Below are positions 10,635 to 20,405 of a stretch of 64,000 nucleotides of DNA, piece by piece. A model generated the notes under the pieces. The model was given only the letters and a program-made list of their open reading frames with translations, searched no databases and had not been told where the DNA came from. The position numbers and the translations under genes were made by a program. This DNA comes from Apiosordaria backusii. Lineage: Eukaryota; Ascomycota; Sordariomycetes; Sordariales; Lasiosphaeriaceae. Position 1 is the first letter of the stretch. Each line of letters opens with the position of its first letter. The stretch covers positions 496,001 through 560,000 of the forward strand of contig JAUKTV010000015.1 in assembly GCA_030549205.1 (NCBI GenBank), written 5' to 3'.

Positions 10635-12717
10635 CTTGCCTTACGATCAGCTCGGTGAGCGCAGCTTCACAGAGTCAATTGGAGTGGAAGGTGTTGACGT
10701 TGCAAACCAGATGGCTTCTGGGGGAAAGGAAGAGCGAAAAAGTGGAGGAGAATTTAAAAAGATAGCAAGAAATCCGCAAGGAGGGATTTTAGGTCATAAG
10801 TGGCGACGGGAGACCTGTTGCTGGAGCTGTCTGCCACCGTCATAGCCGAGAAAGTATCTCGTCCGGATGGAGACCCGCCAGCTGGCCAATCACAGCCCCG
10901 CCGATTATGCTCTCCCGCATTGTGGGGGAGCACTGGATCGAAGGGACATGACATCGCTGTCAGCTCGAATCAGGTTAGCCCTCTATCCAATCCCTTCCTT
11001 CCCCTTATGGCTGTTCTTGTTCCGATCAAAGCCGCGTGCCTTCATGTCGCATGCCCAGCCCTTATTCTGTGTATGATCTCTGCTCTGCCTTTGATCCTGT
11101 TGTCCTGGCCTGGGAGGGCACCCGAACACAAAGACACATTGGGCGCCCACGGGAACACACACGACAAAACACCACAAGGGTTGCCGGGTTGGCACCCTGA
11201 TGAGACTAGCGGAAGGAGGCTGCATCTGCGAACGGTACCTGGCCTCGCAGATGCTTGCTGCCAATGAGGGGCAGGGATATCGGATGAAAGGTAGCGACAG
11301 CACCTAGACTCCGACCGACGCGAGCACGAATAGCCGAGGCAGCGACCTGTTTCCCTCCTGATTCCTTGGGCATTGGCAAGGAGACAACAAGAGGTTTCTC
11401 TTCTAGATCGAACATGGCATTTCAACATCCTCAGGCTTCACAGGGGTTGTGGTTGTTTCAAGCCGGAGTTTACGACCGGGGTATCTGAGGCTTGGTGGTG
11501 CTACGGTGCTGATGACATGTGCTGCAGCTGCTTCATGTGCCTCTCAAGCCGCCAACAAGCGCTGGGTGAGATCCCAGCCTCCCTGAAATTCTCAGCAGCT
11601 GAATGCGAGCGGGAACTGTTCTGATGAGCTTCATTTCCATCACGGCGAAATCCCGCAATTGTTTTCGCCGGTACACCGAGCTCGAATCCATTACCAGGTT
11701 CCCCACGTGGGGTCTTCTTGAAACATTCTGGCCAATGCCGGGGGAGCTATAACCAATCGACAGCCACTTCAACATCTACTTGTAGCGTACACAGGACAGG
11801 TTTTCGAGGTTGGAAGACTGTTTCCGCAGCTCCAAGCGTCTGAACTTCGTCCACTGACGCAGCGCTATGAAGGGGAGACAGACGGCATGCTTGCGTCAAA
11901 GCATGTCAGGCATTGGCGGCGTCTTGAAGAACGCGGGGTGACACGCGATAAGAGCCTCTTGCCAACCCTGCAAGGCTAAAAAAGTGACGCAACAGCCCAG
12001 TTGATCACAACCCCGCATGCCGTTTTGTACAAAGAGCGCCGGCCGCCACACGACACCGGTATATCCGTCGGTGCACCGGGACAGCCTGATCAAAACAGGC
12101 GTCTTCATGGCCAGCTCGTCGTGTTGTTGGAGTGCCTGACGGTTTCGGTATCTGGTGGAATCCGAAACGGGTCTCCCGGTTTCGTGGAGCGGGTACTTTA
12201 AACCTTTTGGCGCCAAAATATCAAGAGGTCTTGGCACGCGGGCACAAGGAAAGCTGCAAGGAAATTTTTCTGCTGACCTGGAGACCTAAAAGCGGGGCCG
12301 TCCGGGGCCCTTGCCGGCTCGGCCTTTGAACCGCTCGGCGGAGACATGGAGATTCGAGGGCGATATCCAGTAGCTCCGGTTGCTCTCAGCTTCGGACCGG
12401 CGGCGGGGATTCGAGATTGAACGATGAAGTTGTACGTGGCGATGGCTCTAAAAGTAAATATCAAGTCTGAGAAAAGCGTCTCTTGAGAATGCGGCTCTAA
12501 AAGAGAGTTGGTGAAATATTCGGACATAACGGCGCCCCGCCAAAAAGCTCGGGCCTTGTCCGTAGCACAGAAAAATGTTACTACCAAAATCTTGCCCCAC
12601 GCTCACATCTGACATTCGGCTTGAGAGTTGATACCACCAGCGCCTATCCAGCCCACCACGCATTTGTAACTTGACACCCACTGAACTCCTCAAAGTTATT
12701 AATCATTCAACGATAAA
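10635..12717. other. Intergenic: 2.1-kb divergent region between aconitase and BUD20-like gene
   Basis: Holds the aconitase promoter at the left and the BUD20 promoter at the right. CCAAT boxes occur at 10886-10890 and 10987-10991. Several 60-155-codon open frames overlap on both strands, but none has family likeness or convincing splice structure, so I call no gene. A non-coding RNA cannot be excluded from sequence alone. Confidence 0.5.
10886..10905 (+). promoter_or_regulatory. Candidate CCAAT-complex/HapX composite site upstream of aconitase
   Basis: CCAAT at 10886-10890, then exactly 12 bases, then GAT at 10903-10905. This fits the published Aspergillus consensus for combined CCAAT-binding complex and iron regulator HapX, CSAAT-N12-RWT. 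It lies about 250 bp upstream of the aconitase start. Aconitase is an iron-sulphur enzyme and a known type of HapX target. By chance a CCAAT box has about a 1 in 16 probability of carrying RWT at that spacing, so this is suggestive only. Confidence 0.35.
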
Positions 12718-13182
12718 ATGGGTGTCTTTGCAAAGCGCTCAATGGCCAAGACGAGGCGGAGACGTCGGTAAGTAATAATGCACGGACCGTACATCAAGAC
12801 AGAGCCTCAAATTAACACTTCTCACAGCGACCTCGACCAAATTGCCTCTGATATCGCCTCTCCAAGACATCTTGAGCTGTACAAGGAGACCAAGGATGTG
12901 GAGGACTTACCTGGTCTGGGCCAACACTACTGCATCCCATGTGCCAAGTGGTTTGACACCGAGACCAACCTTACTGCTCACAAGAAGGGAAAGCCTCATA
13001 GGAGACAGTACGTGATATCCTATTAGTTGCTTAGGGGGATGAGCTATGCTAACAATATCAATAGGTTGAAGCAGCTCAAAGACGGCGCTTTCACCCACAA
13101 AGAGGCGAATGCTGCTTCAGGGCTCGGGGTGGACAACGGTCCTGTGAAGCCCAAGATTGATATGGAGATTGACATGGCTTAA
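12718..13182 (+). CDS. BUD20: BUD20/ZNF593-like C2H2 zinc-finger pre-60S export factor
   Basis: Small nuclear-cytoplasmic shuttling protein that accompanies pre-60S ribosomal particles through export. Exons 12718..12767, 12828..13007 and 13065..13182 encode 115 residues, the family length. The Arg-rich N-terminus (AKTRRRRR) is followed by DLDQI and then DLPGLGQHYCIPCAKWF, a C2H2 finger (C-x2-C ... H-x5-H ending in HKKGKPHRR). KQLKDGAFTHKEANAASGLG follows. Intron donors are GTAAGT and GTACGT; the second intron has a GCTAAC branch point. The short Lys-rich basic regions suit rRNA contact. I am confident in the family; function is inferred from yeast Bud20. Confidence 0.93.
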
Positions 13183-13724
13183 AGGCGTGTTTATTCCGAT
13201 TCTTTTCATGATCATCAGCGATTCTACTGTGATACCTCTCTGCGGCCCGGGCTGAACGAAGATTAGGGAAAGGCGTTGTATGGGGCGGTTCATTTTTGGC
13301 GTTGGTTCGAGAAAAAGACTTTGCTTTCATTTTGCATTTTAGTGGAGGGCATATACTACTGGCCATAGTATTTACCTAGGCCGATACCAAGGCCGAAAAT
13401 CAGAACTTCGATATGGGAGTTGTCAATTTCAAGTCGACCACAGTTCAGCCTAGGGGGCCACTGAAGTCTCAAACATGCAATATCGGTGATCTGTCTAGCC
13501 CCGGTTATGTGCATATCAAGGCTGCGACTCCAAAGCTCACAAACTTGGCTTTCCACTGGCTCGCCCCACTTGTCCGACATCCTTGCAGATCTGGAAGAAG
13601 GCGAAGGTGAAATTGTTAGCGCCAAGTCCATCACTCTCAGCCTTTCGCCGTCGCAAGAGATGAGCTCTCTATGGGTTTTGTTCCTGCAACGCGGTTCCCG
13701 CAAATTCTGAGAGCACGTCAAGTC
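13183..13724. other. Intergenic between BUD20-like and SAK-domain genes
   Basis: About 540 bp in tandem orientation: BUD20 3' UTR and promoter of the next gene. Small open frames on both strands look incidental. Confidence 0.5.
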
Positions 13725-15737
13725 ATGGGAACATCAGCCTACGCCGCCTTCAACAATGGCGCCTTTGGCAGCGCCAGCCACGCCAATGGGATTGGCCATG
13801 CCGCGAGCTCCCAGCACACTGTAACCGCGATGGGCAGGTGGTCCATCCTCAACAAGCAGCTTCCAGGTTCGCATCATCTTCAGTGATCTTTGACCTCCTG
13901 ACCTGAAGTTGAGTGCTAATACCGTATTGAATTATAGCTGTCGACAAGATCAAAGCAATCCACATCTACGACTTTGACAATACCCGTAAGATATCCCTTG
14001 TCCACGTCGTCTGATAGAGATGTGGTCGCTAACAGAACGCGCTGTGCGCCAGTCTTCAAAACGCCATTACCCAACCCCAAGATCTGGAACAACCCGACGA
14101 TAGGTACCCTCTCGAACCCCGATGCATTCGTTAATGGCGGATGGTGGCACGACTCCCGCATTCTTGCCGCGACAGGAGAAGGCATAGCGAAGGAGGAACC
14201 ACGAGCATGGGAGGGATGGTGGAACGACAAGATCGTCGAGCTCGTACAACTGAGCACGCAACAAAAGGATGCCCTCTGCGTCTTGTTGACCGGGCGGTCC
14301 GAGTCCGGATTCAGCGAGCTGATCAAGCGGATTGTTGCCAGCAAAAGCCTCGAGTTCGACATGATCTCTCTCAAGCCCGCCGTCGGTCCCGATAACCAGC
14401 ACTTCGCCAGCACCCTCATTTTCAAAGAGAACTTCTTGGAAGCCTTGATGGAAACATACAGACATGCGGAGGAAATCCGGATCTATGAAGACAGAATAAA
14501 GCACGTCAAGAGCTTTCAAACCTTTCTCGAGGATTACAACCGGAAACAGAACACCTCGCCAACAAGAGGTCCGATCAAAGGAGAGGTTATCCACGTCGCC
14601 GACATGGCAGCCTACCTCGACCCGGTGGTGGAAGTCGCGGAAGTCCAGTCTATCATCAAAGATCACAATGCGTCCCTGACTAAGAGACGGCGCGGCTCCC
14701 GAGGCGAGCGCTGGGTGATCAAGAGACAGGTCTTTTGGACGGGATACTTGATCTCCAGCGCCGACACACAACGGTTGTTGGAGTTGATGCAAATTCCGGA
14801 CCTTCCCGACAGCGAAATCAAGTTTCATGCCAACAACATCATGATCTGCCCTCGCCCCTGTCCCCGGGACATCCTGCAAAAAGTCGGTGGTTTCGGGAAC
14901 AAGATGAGCTGGCAGGTCAGCGGCACGGCGTGCTTTGAGAACAACGTCTGGGCTGTTTCTCTGAAGCCTATCCCTGCGCATGCGTCATACCATACTGGTA
15001 ACCCGGTCCCATTGGTCGTTCTCGCTCTTAGGCGGGGCGCGAGGCATGCGGACGCGGCGAAGATCCAGAACTGGAAGCCGGTTTCCCCGGACCAGGCGTT
15101 CGTGTTTGAGACTACGGTTGCGGAGAAGGTGCTGCTGCGGATCGATGGGGCGAGTCATAGGGAGAGCTCCTATGATGGCGGCCACTTCCACCCGAGAGGG
15201 GCGAAGAGGAAGCATACTACCCATGAGGATGATTTTAGGGCGAGGCACGGGACTCACCATCATCATCACAATCTGCCGACTGGTCCTAGCGGTGGCGGCA
15301 AGAATTTCAATAACAACAACAATAACCAGACTAACTTCTCTTCTCCTGGTGGCCGAGGAGGGAACAGAGGAGGCGGCGGTGGCTTCGGTCGGGGAGGAGG
15401 TAGAGGAGGAGGTGGTGGGAACTTTCGAGGCCAGCGAGGAGGTGCGCCCAAGGGGGGCCGCGGCGGTCGTGGTGGCGGAGACAGGGGAGGCCATCATAAC
15501 CATCACTACAAGTCGCTTGATGACGTCGGTGGGAAAGATACTCAGGGAGGATTTGCAGCTATGTATGAAGATACACAGCAACCCATTCCTAAGGGGCCGT
15601 CTAATCCTTCGAATCCGGGGTTTTATCAACAGAACAATAAGCCGAATAACAATGGGGGCTATGGGGGTGGTCAAAGTGGTGGTGGGGGAGGGTATCAGGC
15701 TGGGGGCGGAGGCGATGGAGTAGGCAATTACTACTGA
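13725..15737 (+). CDS. HAD-type Swiss Army Knife (HAD_SAK_1) RNA-repair-like protein with RGG-rich tail
   Basis: Exons 13725..13866, 13938..13985 and 14053..15737 encode 624 residues. The middle exon and the junction create the HAD signature IYDFDNTLFKTPLPNP (Asp59 and Asp61 as catalytic pair). A second HAD motif, LLTGRSESGF, follows, and IRIYEDRIKHVKSF resembles the acidic third/fourth motif. This matches the fungal family described as HAD domain of Swiss Army Knife RNA repair proteins (PF10307 from memory). The C-terminal third is low complexity: His and Asn runs, then an RGG/GGR tract at about residues 494-545, then Gly/Asn/Gln-rich sequence, typical of RNA-binding, phase-separating tails. 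Intron 1 uses the unusual donor GTTCGC. In intron 2 a nearer AG exists (after GCTAAC), but only the later GCCAG restores the HAD motif. Biochemical activity is unproven; a role in RNA handling is inference. Confidence 0.82.
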
Positions 15738-16160
15738 GGGATAATGAACTTGGTCTGAGTCTGTATGTGATGGATGGCCTGTAACTCTAGCATACCCTCT
15801 TTTCATTTTTGTTGTCATTATTCGGGCATGGGATTATTTGAAGGAGTACATTTGGGACTGGCATTGTGCTAATGGGGCGGCATGCATTGGAGTTTTATTC
15901 ATTCGGAGGGGAACACGGCACAAAAGAAAAGGGGGAAACATGCTGGGTGTATGTACCAGATTAACTAGCGACTTTGTAGTTTTACTGGGAGCGCATTTTG
16001 TACATGCACATTTGTTCGGTGTTTTGGAGATTTGCACTCCTAAACCATTGTGGCGAAAACAAACAAGCAGAAAACGTGATCATATAACATTACCTGCAAA
16101 AAAAACAGGTCTCATGCTGAGGAAGGATAGATGAAGTACCAAAATAGTGCAAAAGAGAAT
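15738..16160. other. Intergenic between SAK-domain gene and tRNA-Ser
   Basis: About 420 bp: 3' UTR of the preceding gene and the downstream flank of the minus-strand tRNA. No T run of the kind expected for a Pol III terminator is obvious directly at 16150-16160 on the minus strand. Nothing else seen. Confidence 0.45.
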
Positions 16161-16259
16161 CGTCAGCAGTAGGGTTCGAACCTACGCTCCCGAAGGAATT
16201 AGATACCTGAATGTGAGGATATTCAAGTCTAACGCATTAGACCACTCTGCCATGCTGAC
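16161..16259 (-). tRNA. tRNA-Ser(UGA) with a 17-nt intron
   Basis: Minus strand, 99 nt including the discriminator base. The seven-base acceptor stem pairs GTCAGCA (16253-16259) with TGCTGAC (16162-16168), followed by discriminator G, as in serine tRNAs. D-arm GGCAGAGTGGTCTAATGC, anticodon stem TTAGA/TCTAA, T-arm GTAGGTTCGAACCCTAC. The anticodon loop reads C-T-TGA-A, then a 17-nt intron (16205..16221) between positions 37 and 38, then A. A long variable arm (CCTTCGGG) marks a class II tRNA. Leucine is excluded by the anticodon and the G discriminator. It reads UCA codons, with UCG by wobble limited. Confidence 0.93.
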
Positions 16260-17704
16260 TGATACTGACTGTTGGTTGGTGTAGAGGAGAGGAATGGGGT
16301 ACTTGCCGCGGGACAAACCCCACTTGGCCCCCCCTTTTGGCTTACACTGACTACCACTACATGAGTCGGTCATGGAATTTGTGCATCTTGTCTCTGACTT
16401 TGTCAAAATCATGAGAAGTGAAACTCAAGGGAGATGTCTCTAGCTCTTTTTATGTAAAAGAAAAGCGACCACAGGTGGTACTTGACCGATGGGAAATCTG
16501 AATGCGTGCTATCTGCATGGTGTGCAGGCCTTATCTGAACATCGAAGAGCCATGAAGGACTTTAAGTTACATGACCGCGGTTACTGTCGATGTAGTAGCT
16601 TCTTCACCGGGGGAGTTGGGGGGGTTGTGTGTGAAGAGGATGGCAACCTGATTTAAGTACCTCACATCCTTCTATGAAATCACTTTCCGACCTCTTGTCA
16701 GCCTGGAAGGCATCAGGTTGCCTCTCTCTCTGAGTTATGAAAGGTACGGCCGGTATAGCGGGCTTGATCTCTTGCCTGGGAAAGACCCGGTGTAAAGTCC
16801 AGCAGGGAGTTGCGTCCGCTCGACCCGTTGGTACTTTCGGCCGACACAATATCACCAGCGAACAAGACCGTACCTGTAAGCCGTAGGCAGAAGCTTTCCG
16901 AATACCTTTACAGAGTCTTTCTACGACTCGCCTCCGATGACCTAAGAGAAGCTTCAACAACTCACCAAAGCATTGTCGAGCATGTCTTCAACTTTCGGCT
17001 TTCGGCTACTGGGTATATATCAACTTAGACTCAGTTATGAACTTCAGCATCAACTTTCCTCCAGAAGCCTGCATCTTGAAGTGTATCTATCAAAAGCACA
17101 CCGTGGAGTTCCTTGAGGACTTCCGAGGACCTAGCCCGAAGCATTTATCCCACCTTGTTTATCCAGTGCCTCTACCAGCACTAATTCTTCTCTTCGGTGT
17201 ACAATTTTAAGGTGATCAATACAGCTTCGTATGTGTATTGTACTGTGATAGACTCGAGACGGCAGTATCAAAAGATATTACCATAACTTCCGGCTATCCA
17301 TACGCAGTTTCTCTTGCTATTCCCCAAAAAGTCCACTGCGCCCAGTCAGTTCACAACAGGTCAAACATCATGCTATTTCTTGCCCATTCCTTGTTTCCTT
17401 CCATATTAAATCTCATATCTCAAATATACTTTACAAAAAAACAGAAACCAACCATTGTCCCATGTGTGTCGAGGCACACGCTTCGCTCAAAAACCAAAAG
17501 GGATATCAAAACAAAAAAAAAAAAGTAGTAAGTGGAGAGACTTTTCTGAACCCTTTGCCAATATACGCCCTTGCCCTTGTGTTACCTTCCTTATCATTCC
17601 CTGGGTATAATATAGGTTTTATACACCACCTTTTCCCATTTCCCGTTAATCAAATACTCTCACACCATCCCAGAGCCCTTTTCAACAGAGGCAGACCCCA
17701 AAAG
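16260..17704. other. Intergenic, 1.4 kb between tRNA-Ser and the F-box gene
   Basis: Contains the tRNA upstream flank and the 3' UTR of the F-box gene. Scattered short open frames only. No conserved motif, repeat or RNA gene recognised. Confidence 0.5.
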
Positions 17705-19723
17705 TCAATCATCAGGGTAATACTCCCTGATATTCGACACAAACCTACAAGTCTCCCGGTCGAACCTCTTGAAGTACTTCCCTGCCGCAACAAACAGCTC
17801 CTCCGGTATCTGGCTCGGGTCTGTGATGATTTCCACATTTTCTTGGGCGATTCTCAGGCGGGAGTATGCTGGTGTCCTGTGACAATGTTAACAATAGCTC
17901 CCCCCCCCCCCCCCCCTTGCAAAATGTGAGTGAGAAAGTTTGGGCTGAACACCTACACGCAAGTATAAAAAATCTTATCCGCTTGGCCATGACCAAGTCT
18001 CCTCACCTCAGCCAAATCAGATATCCTCCCACCTTCCTCCAGCGCATCCTCCTGCGAGACTGTATGCGCCGGCAGCAACATATGCCTGCTCCTCCACCCG
18101 TTGATAACCCCCACATATCTATACCTCTTGTGCCTGAAAACCTGCCCAATCTTGTAGTGCACCGTCCGGCGAATGTCCTCTGTGTATCTCCTGTTACAGG
18201 CCGTCGAACCGCGACCGTCGAGGTTGTTCATCATCCGGATAATATCCGGAACGTGCTGCCACCCGGTGCGGTGGTTAATGTTCAGGGGTTGGGTCCTGAT
18301 AGCCGATTCGTGGACTCTGTACAAAGGCAAGAGGTATCTCTCAATGATCCAAAGGTCTTCAGACCAGTGTTGGGCACACTCTGCTAAGAGTCTGGACAGG
18401 GAGTCGCTCCAGCGGATGTTGGAAGGGTCCTTGGTCATGAGGTCGGCCCACATGGCGGCGTATTTGGCTGTGTTGAGATTGCGGATAGGGACTCCAGTGC
18501 GGAGACGACCCGTAGAGATTATCTTGGGGTGGTTCTCGGGGAGGGAGTACACTTCAGCCCACGAGTCTTAATGTTTTGTGCCATTCGCTGGACGATGATT
18601 GATACGGGAGAGGGGAGAAAGCTGGCAGAGGCATCATCGCTCGCCCAGTTATGTTCGGCTAGTTTGGCACGGAGGAATTCAATGGGAATTTCGTGGTCTG
18701 AACTGAAAGGGTCAAGGTACATGCGGTGTAGTGCTGTTGGTCGTTTTCTGCCCCAGACCAGTTCGCCGTCCAAGTCTTCGCCGGCAGGAGGCTCCACGCT
18801 TACGTAGACATGACCTGGGAAGTTGAGGCAGGCGGCATTTATCCCTAGCCGTTGGGATACGCAAACGAAGATGGCGCCTGCAATGAGAGGGAGCGAGGTG
18901 TGCTCCTTCTCGGAGAGCGCGTGCCCAATCAGGCAGTGCTGCAGATTGCGATACTCGCTGATGGGAAACTCGGCGCCAATGTAGTTCTTTAGTCGGAGCC
19001 AGCGAACCAAGTTTATAGCCTTGTCTCTGGTGTTGAATCTCCTGGATTGGGGGTGCTCGCTCATGTATTGGGTGGCATAGTCATCAAGGGTCCGAGCGAT
19101 CTTGGAAAGCTGTTAGCTACGAACTTGAGCCATACCGCAGGACCACTCACGTAATCTAGATCATGGGTCTGGTCATGCAAGACGAACATGTCGAAAGCCC
19201 CGAGCGCCGTGTCAAGGCTTTGCCTGCTGTCGAGACGACCTTGGTACCTGGACCATACCTGCACCGCTAAGCCCCTGTGAAGGCTGTCCAATGTTGCTTG
19301 CGCCCAATACCTCCTCGCCAGAACATATTCGTCGGATTCGTCGGCGTGGCGCTGTTCCAACAGGTAGTCCTTGACATCTAGCCCAAGCTCACAAATCGTT
19401 GCCACCCTCCTGGCCTGACCCACGGTGGTCTGCACGATGCCATCCAGCAGCCGTTCCACTTCATGATTTATCCGCCTCCTCTTGAGCCATAAGCCTTTCC
19501 AGCCGACCGAAGATGCCCGAACTTTAAGCTTCTTCGCAAGGTTGTGCCTTGCATCCCAGAAGTGAAAATATCGTAGGCAATAAGTTCGCCACAGCAAAGG
19601 TTCGTTCGCGATATCGTATAGCCGTCGCGATGCTAGTTGGAAATTGCGGAGGTTATCTTCGGCAGACACGAAGTAAAGGATATGACGAATGATTTCATCG
19701 GGAAAGTCCAAGAGCTTTGCCAT
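17705..19723 (-). CDS. FBXO21-like F-box protein with transglutaminase-like and YccV-like domains
   Basis: Probable substrate receptor of an SCF ubiquitin ligase. Minus-strand exons 19151..19723, 17957..19100 and 17705..17876; introns 19101..19150 (GTGAGT) and 17877..17956 (GTAGGT, containing a 17-C run on the plus strand). The N-terminal F-box is MAKLLDFPDEIIRHILYFVS. A SirB1/transglutaminase-core-like region follows at about residues 190-330 (HCLIGHALSEKEHTSLPLIA, INAACLNFPGHVYV). A YccV/HspQ-like domain at about 505-615 begins YKIGQVFRHKRYRYVGVING and ends RFVSNIREYYPDD. This order is that of animal FBXO21. One frame break lies at about 18565: ...AQNIKT must join SWAEVYSLPENH one base out of frame. 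Adding one base gives 629 residues, and no splice pair fixes it. Start chosen at the F-box Met. Confidence 0.85.
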
Positions 19724-20405
19724 CGTACTGTAATCAATGAGCGCTATGGTTGATTGCTCTGAGCTCTCTCGTATGCCTTGCTTTGCTTCGGATGGTGGGC
19801 CAGGGAGAGCAAGGTGATGGGAGACGCGGAAAGGAACAAACAGTGCTTGGGTTGTTCAACCGGGAGCTTTACAGAGGTGGCGGCCGTTCATGAAGTCGCG
19901 GAGACGAGGGTGCTCGGAAAATCTTAAATTCATTTGCCATTGGCAAACCTTAATGTGTTAGTCTTCGGTACTTGCGCAGGCGCAAAGCGCGTCATACGGA
20001 TCGCTCATTGTAGAAATGCTTATCAGTGGTTAATAATTCCTCGATAGCGGCTGGGTGGCCCGAGCTCCTCGACGTTGACGGTTTTAATTAGAGCCTTCTG
20101 CAGACAGCCCCGCTCAAACGTTCCAGCCGGCAATCCCTGGCCGGGAACCCCTACCGACCGCGGGGTATCAGTCAAATTTACTGGTGCCCCTCCACCACCG
20201 CAAGTCGCCTTGCACCCGTCCGTTGTCCTCGTCTGAAGTTGTTCTCGGACCGTGACTCACGGATTGGCTGGCAGGTCCCCGAATTCAGTTTCAGGGACGC
20301 AAAATATTCCTATTAGGCTTGTGCCATTTTCCTCGACGAAATCCCATTCCACCTACACACATACACACATCCTCCCCACACCGACAGTCCGCGAGAATCG
20401 TCACC
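19724..20405. other. Intergenic: divergent promoters of F-box gene and threonyl-tRNA synthetase
   Basis: About 680 bp between divergent start codons. The 100 bp before the synthetase ATG are rich in CA/CT (cctacacacatacacacatcc), typical of a housekeeping 5' leader. No extra gene. Confidence 0.55.
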
